From Clostridiales bacterium (GTDB lineage: Bacteria > Bacillota > Clostridia > Christensenellales > Aristaeellaceae), in assembly GCA_015056145.1 (NCBI GenBank), contig SVGY01000006.1, forward strand, positions 1 through 64,000: a stretch of DNA of 64,000 bases. Reading direction: 5' to 3'. Position numbers and translations under genes: made by a program. Shown piece by piece: positions 24,515 through 32,063 of the stretch. The notes under the pieces are model-generated. The model ran no database searches, was not told the DNA's origin, and saw only the letters and a list, made by a program, of their open reading frames with translations. How positions within the stretch are numbered: the stretch's first letter is position 1; each line of letters starts with the position of its first letter.

Positions 24515-25648
24515 TCAGAAGATCAGGCTGACGTCGGGGTCACCGGTCTCGTCGCATTCTTCCAGAATGTTGCTCTCCGGCGGTGCGTTGAGGCGGATCA
24601 GTTCGTAAGCAAGCTGTTCCTCCTCGTTGCCGCCACGCTGGGCAAAGTCCTCCATGGCCTGCTGGTATTCCACGGTGAACTCCTCCAGGCAGAGGTTGTT
24701 AAGCGTCATGTACTGGGCCACTTCCTTGCCCACATAGCGGTAGTGCCAGGGCTCGTACTTGATGCCGGTAATATCTTCCTTATCCTTGGGGTAACGGAGC
24801 ACGAAGCCGAAGGATGCGGCGTTTTCCAGCATCCACTGAGCTTCGGGAGTGTTGGCAAAGCCTTCATTCATGGCCTTGTCGCGGTAGGTATAATCCAGGA
24901 TATCGGCACACAGGCCGGTCTGATGTTCGCTGGCGCCGGGCATGGCAACATAGCCATCATCCACGCCATTGTTTCGTTCCAGACGGTTGTAGTAGGAGGT
25001 TGCCTGGGTGCCGTAGGAGCGGTATGCGCTTTCCAGGTACAGCGTCATGCCCTTCTCGTATTCCACGGTTTTGATCTCCTGGGTGCCGTCGCTGTGGGTG
25101 TACACATAATCGTAGCTGGTTACGGTGGAGGCAGCTTCAAACATCAGTGCAAGGGCCTTGCCAGCTTCCTCTTCCAGGTACCAGGTGGTGGAGCTGGTGC
25201 GCTTGAGCTTGTTCATCTTCATAGGCACCTGGGGTTCATAATCCTCGCCCAGCTTGTTGTCCTTATTCACCAGCAGCAGCCAGGGAGACTTGAGGGAAGT
25301 CAGGGACACGCCGTAGGTCCATTTCACTTCCGGTGCGCCGGCAGAGGCAGCAGGCTGGAGAGCGCTTTCCTCTGCTACGGGAGCGGCCTCCTCCTCTGCG
25401 GGTTCGGTTTCGGCAGATTCGTCCTGACCGGCTTCTTCGGCAGCATCTTCCTGACCAGCTTCTTCAGCGGGTGCGGCATAGCCCTCGCCATAGTGCTCGT
25501 CCATTACGGAAACGCTGCCTTCCGCTTCGTTAGGATCCATGTATTCTCCCCATTCCCCGTCGGGATCGTCCAGGTTTTCGGACAGAGCGGGGCTGACGCA
25601 ACCGATCAGCAGCGTCGCCATCATCAATACGCAGAGCAGTTTCTTCAT
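24515..25648 (-). CDS. VanY-type D-alanyl-D-alanine carboxypeptidase lipoprotein
   Basis: 377 residues. A lipoprotein signal (KKLLCVLMMATLLIGC, Cys about 17) and an acidic Glu/Ala-rich linker (about 40-95) precede the M15B domain, with intact ligands in SEHQTGLCADI and catalytic EPWHYRYVG. It should trim the terminal D-Ala of peptidoglycan stem peptides outside the membrane. Its start overlaps the end of the upstream paralogue by 4 bases (ATGA), so the two are translationally coupled. It is upstream of parA by 37 bases. Confidence 0.9.
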   Translation of the reverse strand: MKKLLCVLMMATLLIGCVSPALSENLDDPDGEWGEYMDPNEAEGSVSVMDEHYGEGYAAPAEEAGQEDAAEEAGQDESAETEPAEEEAAPVAEESALQPAASAGAPEVKWTYGVSLTSLKSPWLLLVNKDNKLGEDYEPQVPMKMNKLKRTSSTTWYLEEEAGKALALMFEAASTVTSYDYVYTHSDGTQEIKTVEYEKGMTLYLESAYRSYGTQATSYYNRLERNNGVDDGYVAMPGASEHQTGLCADILDYTYRDKAMNEGFANTPEAQWMLENAASFGFVLRYPKDKEDITGIKYEPWHYRYVGKEVAQYMTLNNLCLEEFTVEYQQAMEDFAQRGGNEEEQLAYELIRLNAPPESNILEECDETGDPDVSLIF

Positions 25649-26334
25649 GGGAGCACCTCATTCGTAGTAAGTTGGATCAGGTAATCATATAGTTCCAGTT
25701 TGTAATGGGACATGTACGTCTCCATAGGGAGGCCGGATCGGAAAATGGCCTCTGCATGAGGTATTCCCACATATCTGATATGCCAGGGTTCGTAATCGTA
25801 GCCGGTTATATCCTCATAACCCAGCGGGTAGCGCACGATAAAACCGTATTTATGAGCATTGGCATATACCCACTTGCCTTCAGGGGTTTCCCCAAAGCGG
25901 GCCGAGAGGCTGGAATCATTCCGGGTGGAAAGGTCCATGGCCAATGCCAGCTGATGTTCGCTGGTACCGGGGCGGGCCACCAGCCTGTCGGCTTCCTTTT
26001 CGCTGCCGGTATTCTTCACCTTTCGGGCATAGATGGTGGATTGCTTTGAATAGCTGCGGTAACCGGATACGGTGGACAGGCGGATGCCATCTGCCCTGGC
26101 CCCTTCAAAAAGCTGCTCAAGGGCCAAAGCCGCATCGTCCCTCATCTGCTGGGACATGCCCACGGTTTCCGTGGTACGAATGGGCGCAGGAACATATTTT
26201 TCGCTGAGGGCGTGCTGACGGTTCACCAGAAAAAGGGTGCCGTCTATATCCTTATCGGGCATAGCGGTTTCCATACTGCCTGTCATAAGGCCGGCAGCCG
26301 CTATTACGATCGTAAGAAATCTTTCCAACAGCAT
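25645..26334 (-). CDS. VanY-type D-alanyl-D-alanine carboxypeptidase, short secreted form
   Basis: 229 residues. The N-terminal hydrophobic segment LERFLTIVIAAAGLMTG is a signal peptide or anchor. The M15B catalytic sites are intact: SGYRSYSKQS, GTSEHQLALAMD and YEPWHIRYVG. The start ATG at 26334 is chosen since AGGGGTG lies about 8 bases upstream; the longer frame begins with a GTG that overlaps that site. It is the first of three related peptidase genes in the block and overlaps the next by 4 bases. Confidence 0.88.
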   Translation of the reverse strand: MLLERFLTIVIAAAGLMTGSMETAMPDKDIDGTLFLVNRQHALSEKYVPAPIRTTETVGMSQQMRDDAALALEQLFEGARADGIRLSTVSGYRSYSKQSTIYARKVKNTGSEKEADRLVARPGTSEHQLALAMDLSTRNDSSLSARFGETPEGKWVYANAHKYGFIVRYPLGYEDITGYDYEPWHIRYVGIPHAEAIFRSGLPMETYMSHYKLELYDYLIQLTTNEVLP

Positions 26335-26386
26335 GTTTCCGTTCACCCCTTCGCTTTATTGTATCATTTTTGTAATATTAGCGCAA

Positions 26387-28159
26387 CTATTTTATTTCTT
26401 CCTGCAAAAGCCTTGCTCCTTCTTTGCAGGCGAAATTGATCTGTTCTTTTTCTGCACGCCAGCGCAGTATCACACCCTCGTTCACATGTTCCTGGGAAAG
26501 CACGCTGCCCAGCCTGCGCAGGCGGTCGGTAAGGGCGTACTTATCAAAGGGGATCAGCAGGCTTACTTCTTCCGTTCCTGCGTCCAGTTCCTCCTCGATG
26601 CGGCTGAGCAGTTCATCAAGGCCCTGGCCGGTCACAGCGCTGATATGCACTGCGCCGGGCAGCACATCTTCGCCGGGGGCCAGCAGGTCGCATTTGTTCA
26701 GGGCGTCGATACGGGGGGCTTCCGTTGCACCCAGGCTGTCCAGCACTTCCTCCACGGTGATGTGACGGGAATGCAGCTCCGGGTCAGCGCTGTCGCTGAC
26801 CAACACCAACACATCCGCCAGTTTTGCTTCTTCCAGCGTGGCATGGAAAGCCTCCACCACCTCGTGGGGCAGTTTACGGATGAAGCCTACCGTATCCACC
26901 AGCAGGGCCTTGGTGCCGTGAGGCAGTTCCACCGGGCGGCTGACGCTGTCCAGGGTAGCAAAGAGCTGGTTCATCACATACACATCCGAACCGGTCAAAC
27001 GATTGAAAAGGGTCGATTTTCCTGCGTTGGTATAACCCACCAGCGCCACCACGGGCACGCCGCCCTTTTCACGGCTCTGCCTGCGCAGGCTGCGCTGTTT
27101 TTCCAGCTGATCCAGCTCACGGCGCAGATCCGTCAATCTTTCCCGGATGCGGCGGCGGCTCACTTCCAGCTTACTTTCGCCGGGGCCTCTGGTACCGATG
27201 CCGCCCGCAAGACGGCTCAGGATCAGGCCCTGACCCAGAAGGCGCTGGCTGCGGTACTTCAGCTGGGCCATTTCCACCTGCAGCTTGCCCTCCCGGGTTT
27301 TGGCCCGGGCCGCAAAGATATCCAGAATCAGCGCCGTACGGTCGACGACCTTTACCCGGAGCACCTCTTCCAGGTTTTTCTGCATCATGCCGGAAAGCAC
27401 TTCATCAAAGATCACCAGGTCTGCCCCGCAGGCCTGTACCCGCAGTGCCAGTTCCTCTGCCTTGCCCCTTCCGATGCAGAAGGCGGAATCCGGAGAAGGC
27501 CGCTTCTGCAACACCCGAAGGATGCACTCTGCGCCTGCGGTTTTGGCAAGTTCCTCCAGCTCGTCCAGGGATTTCTCGCTCTCGATGCCAACCAGCACCG
27601 CCTTCTCAGGGCCTTTTTCCAGATCGGGTTCCTTTGCCTCGTAGGCCTGATCTGCCATGAGGATATGCTCCATCCAATCCTCCTGAGGCAGCCTGCGGGC
27701 ATTGACCAGCTCTGTGCGCACATAGCCCTCGGGGGCGGCCACATCCAAAAAGGCGCACTGAGCGCTGGTAGCCCTGCCATCCTCGCTTACGCCGATGGCG
27801 CACATGGCATCAAAGCGCATGCTCAGAAGGGCGCTGAGATCCACATCGCTGAGCTGGCCGGATCCGGAGGGGTGAGTATGAATGCAGCGGATCATACTCA
27901 GCCGCTTCTGGCTGCGTCTGAGCCGCAGATCCGGCAGATCAATGGCGTCGTTGCGCCCGATAAACACATCCGCCACCTCGCCGTAGCGGGTGATGTACAG
28001 GGCAATCTCCCGGTTCATCTGGGCGGAATAGCGGCACAGCATCTCCACCAGCTCGGGCATTACAAAGCAATCCGGCTCCAGCTGGGCCTCGTAGCAAAGC
28101 TTCAGTTCATCCAGCGTACTTTTGCGCACGCCCTCAATATTTCCATGAATATCCGGCAT
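26387..28159 (-). CDS. hflX: Ribosome-splitting GTPase HflX with JAMM-like N-terminal domain
   Basis: 590 residues, about 150 longer than the E. coli protein. The N-terminal extension (about 1-190) contains HTHPSGSGQLSDVD, a match to the JAMM metal motif H-x-H-x7-S-x-x-D (H94, H96, S104, D107). Then come the HflX domain (RGKAEELALRV, GPGESKLEVSRRRI) and a G domain with GYTNAGKSTLFN, the DTVGF switch II and NKCD. HflX splits stalled or heat-damaged ribosomes. Related extensions occur in other clostridial HflX; whether they cut anything is not known. Upstream 32 bases away is the cysteine desulfurase. Confidence 0.93.
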   Translation of the reverse strand: MPDIHGNIEGVRKSTLDELKLCYEAQLEPDCFVMPELVEMLCRYSAQMNREIALYITRYGEVADVFIGRNDAIDLPDLRLRRSQKRLSMIRCIHTHPSGSGQLSDVDLSALLSMRFDAMCAIGVSEDGRATSAQCAFLDVAAPEGYVRTELVNARRLPQEDWMEHILMADQAYEAKEPDLEKGPEKAVLVGIESEKSLDELEELAKTAGAECILRVLQKRPSPDSAFCIGRGKAEELALRVQACGADLVIFDEVLSGMMQKNLEEVLRVKVVDRTALILDIFAARAKTREGKLQVEMAQLKYRSQRLLGQGLILSRLAGGIGTRGPGESKLEVSRRRIRERLTDLRRELDQLEKQRSLRRQSREKGGVPVVALVGYTNAGKSTLFNRLTGSDVYVMNQLFATLDSVSRPVELPHGTKALLVDTVGFIRKLPHEVVEAFHATLEEAKLADVLVLVSDSADPELHSRHITVEEVLDSLGATEAPRIDALNKCDLLAPGEDVLPGAVHISAVTGQGLDELLSRIEEELDAGTEEVSLLIPFDKYALTDRLRRLGSVLSQEHVNEGVILRWRAEKEQINFACKEGARLLQEEIK

Positions 28160-28191
28160 AATATACTCCTTTCGGATGCGATCCTGACCAT

Positions 28192-29349
28192 TCAGCTTCT
28201 CAGGCTTCTCAATTCCGCAACGATGGCGGGCAGCACCTCAAGCACCCGGTCGATTTCTTCGTCTGTATTATCTCCACTGAGGGAAAGGCGCAGGCTGCCT
28301 TTGGCCTCTTCTTCATCAAGGCCCATGGCCCTGAGCACATGGCTGGACTCCAGGCTGCCGCTGGTACAGGCCGAACCTGCGGAAGCAGCAATCCCGGCCA
28401 GGTCCAGCCGCATCAGCAGGCTTTCCCCTTCCACTCCGGGAAAGCATATGTTCACGTTGCCCGGCAGCCGTTTTTCAGGATGCCCGTTAAGGCGGCAGTT
28501 TTCCACCCGAGCCATCAGGCCGGCAATGAGCCTGTTTCGCATTTTCTCAAGCCTTGCTGCTGTTTCCGGGCGATTTGCCTCTGCCAGCCGGAGCGCTTCG
28601 CCCATGCCCACAATGGCCGGCACATTCTCCGTGCCTGCCCGGAGCGCCTTTTCCTGTGCGCCCCCGGTAATAAGCGGGGCAATGCGCACTCCTTTTCGCA
28701 CATACAGTGCGCCCACGCCTTTGGGACCGTGGAATTTATGCCCCGACAGGCTGAGAAGATCCACATTCCAGGCCTTCACATCAATGGGAAGGCTCCCGGC
28801 AGCCTGAACCGCATCGGTATGGAAAAGCACCCCTGCAGCCCTTGCAATGCAGCCAATTTCCTGAACCGGCTGGAGGGTTCCCACTTCATTATTGGCAGCC
28901 ATTACGGAGATCAGTGCAGTATCGGGTCTGATGGCTTCCCGCACAGCTTCTGCGCTCACCTGGCCAAAGCCGTCCACCGGCAGGCGTGTCACCTGCCAGC
29001 CCTGTTTTTCCAGGTCGTCCAGCGTATGGAGTATCGCATGATGCTCCACGCTGCTGGTAATCACATGCTTTTTGTTCTCGCCAATCAAGGGCAGAAGAAC
29101 GCCCCGCAGGGCCCAGTTATCGCTTTCGCTGCCGCCGGCGGTAAAAAACACTTCTCCTGCCTCTGCCCCTATGGCCTGCGCCACCTTCTGACGGGCTTTT
29201 TCCACCCCACGGCGCACTTTCCTGCCTTCGGTGTGGATGGAGCTGGGGTTGCCATAATGCTCCGCAAAATACGGCAGCATTTCCTCCAACGCTTCCCCAG
29301 AAAGGGCCGTGGTTGCAGCGTTATCCATATATATACGGGCCATACTCAT
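28192..29349 (-). CDS. Cysteine desulfurase (NifS/IscS type)
   Basis: 385 residues. This PLP enzyme takes sulfur from cysteine for Fe-S clusters or tRNA thiolation. The lysine is in SGHKFHGPKGVGA, the active cysteine loop is SAGSACTSGS, a group I (IscS/NifS) loop, and TDAVQAAG and MDNAATT are also present. The start at 29349 is given by AAGGAG 8 bases upstream; the longer frame to 29421 overlaps the promoter. No iscU, nifU or mnmA/thiI is adjacent, so the partner cannot be named. A GGTATAAT box at about 29424-29417 is the likely -10. Confidence 0.93.
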   Translation of the reverse strand: MSMARIYMDNAATTALSGEALEEMLPYFAEHYGNPSSIHTEGRKVRRGVEKARQKVAQAIGAEAGEVFFTAGGSESDNWALRGVLLPLIGENKKHVITSSVEHHAILHTLDDLEKQGWQVTRLPVDGFGQVSAEAVREAIRPDTALISVMAANNEVGTLQPVQEIGCIARAAGVLFHTDAVQAAGSLPIDVKAWNVDLLSLSGHKFHGPKGVGALYVRKGVRIAPLITGGAQEKALRAGTENVPAIVGMGEALRLAEANRPETAARLEKMRNRLIAGLMARVENCRLNGHPEKRLPGNVNICFPGVEGESLLMRLDLAGIAASAGSACTSGSLESSHVLRAMGLDEEEAKGSLRLSLSGDNTDEEIDRVLEVLPAIVAELRSLRS

Positions 29350-29453
29350 ATCGCTCGCTCCTTCTTGCCCCCGGAGAGGTTCGTCTCTCTGCGCCGGGCT
29401 ATGCCTGTTCACGGGTGACATTATACCATATTTTTCTATGTTTTATCCCACGA

Positions 29454-29482
29454 TTGACAGTTTTGTTTCCAGATGCTATACT
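29454..29482 (+). promoter_or_regulatory. Promoter of the secreted gene at 29561
   Basis: TTGACA (29454-29459), TATACT (29477-29482), 17-base spacer. Confidence 0.88.
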
Positions 29483-29560
29483 TCATCTAAATGGTACTGT
29501 AAAAAACAAACGATCCCAACAGGCATCATTGCACACGAACCGCAAAGGAGAGATTTACTT

Positions 29561-30238
29561 ATGAAAAAATCCATGTTCTGGATTGTTGCCCTGCTGCTGT
29601 GCCTCCTCATCGGTACCGCCAGCGCTTCCGTCGAACAGGCCGGCCCCGAAGTCTGCTATTCCTACAGCAGCTCTGAAGACGGCAGCAACCCCAGCGTTTA
29701 CTTCCTCGTGGAGGTTGTAAATAACGGCAGCAGCGCCGTTGCCCTGGACTACGATTCCACTTTTTCCATCTACGATGCTTCCGGCGTAGAGCTGGACAAC
29801 GACAACCTGGCCATGCTCCCCGAAACCCTCCAGCCCGGCCAGAAGGGTTATGTGTACGGCGAGATCTACGCCAAGATTGATAACTCCAGCGTTATCAGCT
29901 CCTACAAGTTCAATCTCGTTACCGACACCAGCCCCCTCTACAGAGTGGATCTTTACGAAGGCGAAGCCGTTCCCGAAGACGACGACGTTTATGTTCGTTT
30001 TACCAACAACACCTCCGAAACCCTCTGGGATACCTACGGCTACATCGTTGCACTGGACGCTCAGGGCCGCCCCCTGTACATCAACGATACCATCGCATAC
30101 CAGGTCGGCATTCCCACTGGCCAGAGCCTTGAATACCCCATGTTCTTCAACAGCGGCCTGCGGGACTTCCTCACCGAAAACGGCATGGCTCCCGCCAGCT
30201 ACGAGGCCGGCGTGTTCATTCACGAAATCGACTTTTGA
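29561..30238 (+). CDS. Secreted protein of unknown function, beta-sandwich type, copy 1
   Basis: 225 residues. A signal peptide (KKSMFWIVALLLCLLIGTAS, cleavage near ASA-SV) is followed by two domains that look like FxLxG-type immunoglobulin-like folds (VYFLVEVVNNGSSAVALDY and DVYVRFTNNTSETLWDTYG). No anchor. The next gene has the same order of motifs (VNN, YDAS, QPGxxxY, TNNT, GIPxGxxL), so these are paralogues. Function unknown. AAAGGAGAG gives the start at 29561; an ORF extending to 29309 runs through the promoter. Confidence 0.78.
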   Translation: MKKSMFWIVALLLCLLIGTASASVEQAGPEVCYSYSSSEDGSNPSVYFLVEVVNNGSSAVALDYDSTFSIYDASGVELDNDNLAMLPETLQPGQKGYVYGEIYAKIDNSSVISSYKFNLVTDTSPLYRVDLYEGEAVPEDDDVYVRFTNNTSETLWDTYGYIVALDAQGRPLYINDTIAYQVGIPTGQSLEYPMFFNSGLRDFLTENGMAPASYEAGVFIHEIDF

Positions 30239-30268
30239 CCGGCATTTTGACGAAGGAGGATATATACT

Positions 30269-30964
30269 ATGAAAAAAAGGTTTTTTGCAATTCTTCTGGC
30301 TGTAATGCTGGTTCTGGGCATGTCCCTCACCGCCTCTGCCGATGAATACAACTGGGAAATCGGTATCTGCACCAAAATTACCATCAACAGCACCGATACC
30401 CCCACCGTGTACATCGCAGGTTCCTTTGTAAACAACGACAGCGTCGCCCTTTCCCCCAGCACCGGCACTGCCAAGCTCTATGATGCCTCCGATAACCTTC
30501 TCTACGAAGGCAGCGTATACTGCATCCCCAGCGTGGTACAGCCCGGCGAGAGAGCCTACTTCAGCATCGATGTCCGCACTTCCAACTTCACCAACCCCGA
30601 TGCCAAGGTAGACGATTACACCTTCGACTTTGAGCCTTACAAGACCAGCTACATCTCCTACGAGCGGGTCAGCGCCAGCGTGGAAATCGGCACTGAGCTG
30701 GACAGCATCTACGGTTATCCCGTTACCCTCTCCATCACCAACAACACCGGCGCTCCCATGGAAGATTTCAACATTGCCAGCGTCTTCATCGATAACAGCG
30801 ATGGTGAACCCATCTTCGTTTCCGACACTGATTACATCTACAACCGCATTCCCGTTGGCAGCACCATTCTGTTCAACACCTACATTCCCGAAGCTGTTCT
30901 GAACCTGATCAACGAACAGATCCCCAACCACTCCGTGGAAGCTTTGGTATACGTTTCCAAATAA
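30269..30964 (+). CDS. Secreted protein of unknown function, beta-sandwich type, copy 2
   Basis: 231 residues; signal peptide KKRFFAILLAVMLVLGMSL, cleavage near ASA-DE. The mature part mirrors the preceding protein: FVNNDSVALS, KLYDASDNLL, QPGERAYFSIDV, VTLSITNNTGAPMEDF, NRIPVGSTILFN. Single-domain binding modules of this look are often found in secreted clostridial proteins, without known ligand. AAGGAGG stands before the ATG. The gap to copy 1 is 30 bases, so the pair is an operon ending at the terminator at 30985. Confidence 0.78.
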   Translation: MKKRFFAILLAVMLVLGMSLTASADEYNWEIGICTKITINSTDTPTVYIAGSFVNNDSVALSPSTGTAKLYDASDNLLYEGSVYCIPSVVQPGERAYFSIDVRTSNFTNPDAKVDDYTFDFEPYKTSYISYERVSASVEIGTELDSIYGYPVTLSITNNTGAPMEDFNIASVFIDNSDGEPIFVSDTDYIYNRIPVGSTILFNTYIPEAVLNLINEQIPNHSVEALVYVSK

Positions 30965-30984
30965 TTATTTCCAACACCAGCAAC

Positions 30985-31025
30985 GCTGGAAGCCCGGTTT
31001 ACGGGTTTCCAGCTTCTGCTTTTTA
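30985..31025 (+). terminator. Terminator of the secreted pair
   Basis: 12-bp stem GCTGGAAGCCCG with CGGGTTTCCAGC (one G-U pair), then TTCTGCTTTTT. It overlaps the leader of the next gene, so read-through could feed it. Confidence 0.9.
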
Positions 31026-31036
31026 TGAGGTTTATT

Positions 31037-31597
31037 ATGGATATCAACAAATTTCTGGATATTCTCCACACCGCTGAACGCCTCAAGGATACTACCCGGC
31101 ACTGCACTACTTCCGGCGGCCGCCTGGAAAGCGTCGCCGAGCACAGCTGGCGCATTACCCTGATGGCCTTCTTCCTTCGGGATGAATTTCCCGAAGCGGA
31201 CATGGACAAGGTCATCCGCATGTGCCTGATCCACGATCTGGGCGAATGCTTTACCGGCGATATACCTACCTTTCTGAAAAATGCAGACCACGAGGCAAGG
31301 GAGGAGCAGCTCCTTGCACACTGGGTGGCCTCCATGCCCCAGCCCTACAGGGATGAAATGACCGCCCTCTACGCCGAGATGGCCTCCCTCGAAACCGCCG
31401 AATCCAAAATATACAAGGCTCTTGACAACCTGGAAGCCGTGTTGCAGCACAACGAATCGCCCCTTGACACCTGGTCTGAGAATGAATACACCCTCAACCT
31501 CACCTACGGCAACGACAAGGTCGCCTTCTCGCCCTACCTCACCGCCCTGCGCACGCAGCTCCGCAAGGACAGCGAGGAGAAGATCCGTCTGGGATGA
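31037..31597 (+). CDS. HD-domain phosphohydrolase (YfbR/HDDC2-like)
   Basis: 186 residues. The HD signature is complete: AEHSWRITLMAFFL gives the first His, IHDLGECFTGDIP the His-Asp pair, and the late helix KIYKALDNLEAVLQHNE the last Asp. This family (YfbR and human HDDC2) removes the phosphate of deoxynucleoside 5'-monophosphates. GAGG lies 6 bases before the ATG at 31037; the upstream ATG at 31025 contains that site. A tandem repeat array follows directly after the stop. Confidence 0.88.
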   Translation: MDINKFLDILHTAERLKDTTRHCTTSGGRLESVAEHSWRITLMAFFLRDEFPEADMDKVIRMCLIHDLGECFTGDIPTFLKNADHEAREEQLLAHWVASMPQPYRDEMTALYAEMASLETAESKIYKALDNLEAVLQHNESPLDTWSENEYTLNLTYGNDKVAFSPYLTALRTQLRKDSEEKIRLG

Positions 31598-31604
31598 AGA
31601 GGCA

Positions 31605-32060
31605 GCATCTCTCACCGCCGCATTTCCCTGCCGGGAGCCTTCTTTTCTTCTGTGTCAGAAGAAAAGAAGCAAAAGAAGACCGCATTTGCACACAAACCAG
31701 CATACAAAAAGAGACTACCGCATATCGGCAGTCTCTTTCCCTACATAATGCCTTTTCCCATACACGCTTTTCGGGAGGGTGCGGGAGGGGGCTTTTCCCG
31801 GGGAAAAGCCTTCTCCCGCCTTAACTGCCTCACCTCTCCTCCCCCCGCATTTCCCTGCCGGGAGCCTTCTTTTCTTCTGTGTCAGAAGAAAAGAAGCAAA
31901 AGAAGACCGCATTTGCATACAAACCAGCATACAAAAAGAGACTACCGCAAACCGGCAGTCTCTTTCCCTACATAATGCCTTTTCCCATGTACGCTTTTCG
32001 GGAGGGTGCGGGAGGGGGCTTTTCCCGGGGAAAAGCCTTCTCCCGCCTTACCCCCGCACT
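31605..32060. repeat. Repeat array 1: two ~227-base modular repeat units
   Basis: The hairpin core CTTCTTTTCTTCTGTGTCAG and its complement lies at 31639-31669 and again at 31866-31896. Each unit then has a second hairpin (AAAGAGACTACCG / CGGCAGTCTCTTT), then CGCTTTTC, a G-rich run with four G tracts (31773-31791; 32000-32018) and the palindrome GCTTTTCCCGGGGAAAAGC. The units are nearly identical over more than 200 bases. The array fills the gap between the HD gene and the convergent LTA-synthase gene; no gene can be supported in it. Confidence 0.93.
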
Positions 32061-32063
32061 TCT

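Noticed and set aside
26237-28807. 856-codon open frame antisense to hflX
   Set aside because: Shadow frame; the sense strand holds the GTPase motifs.
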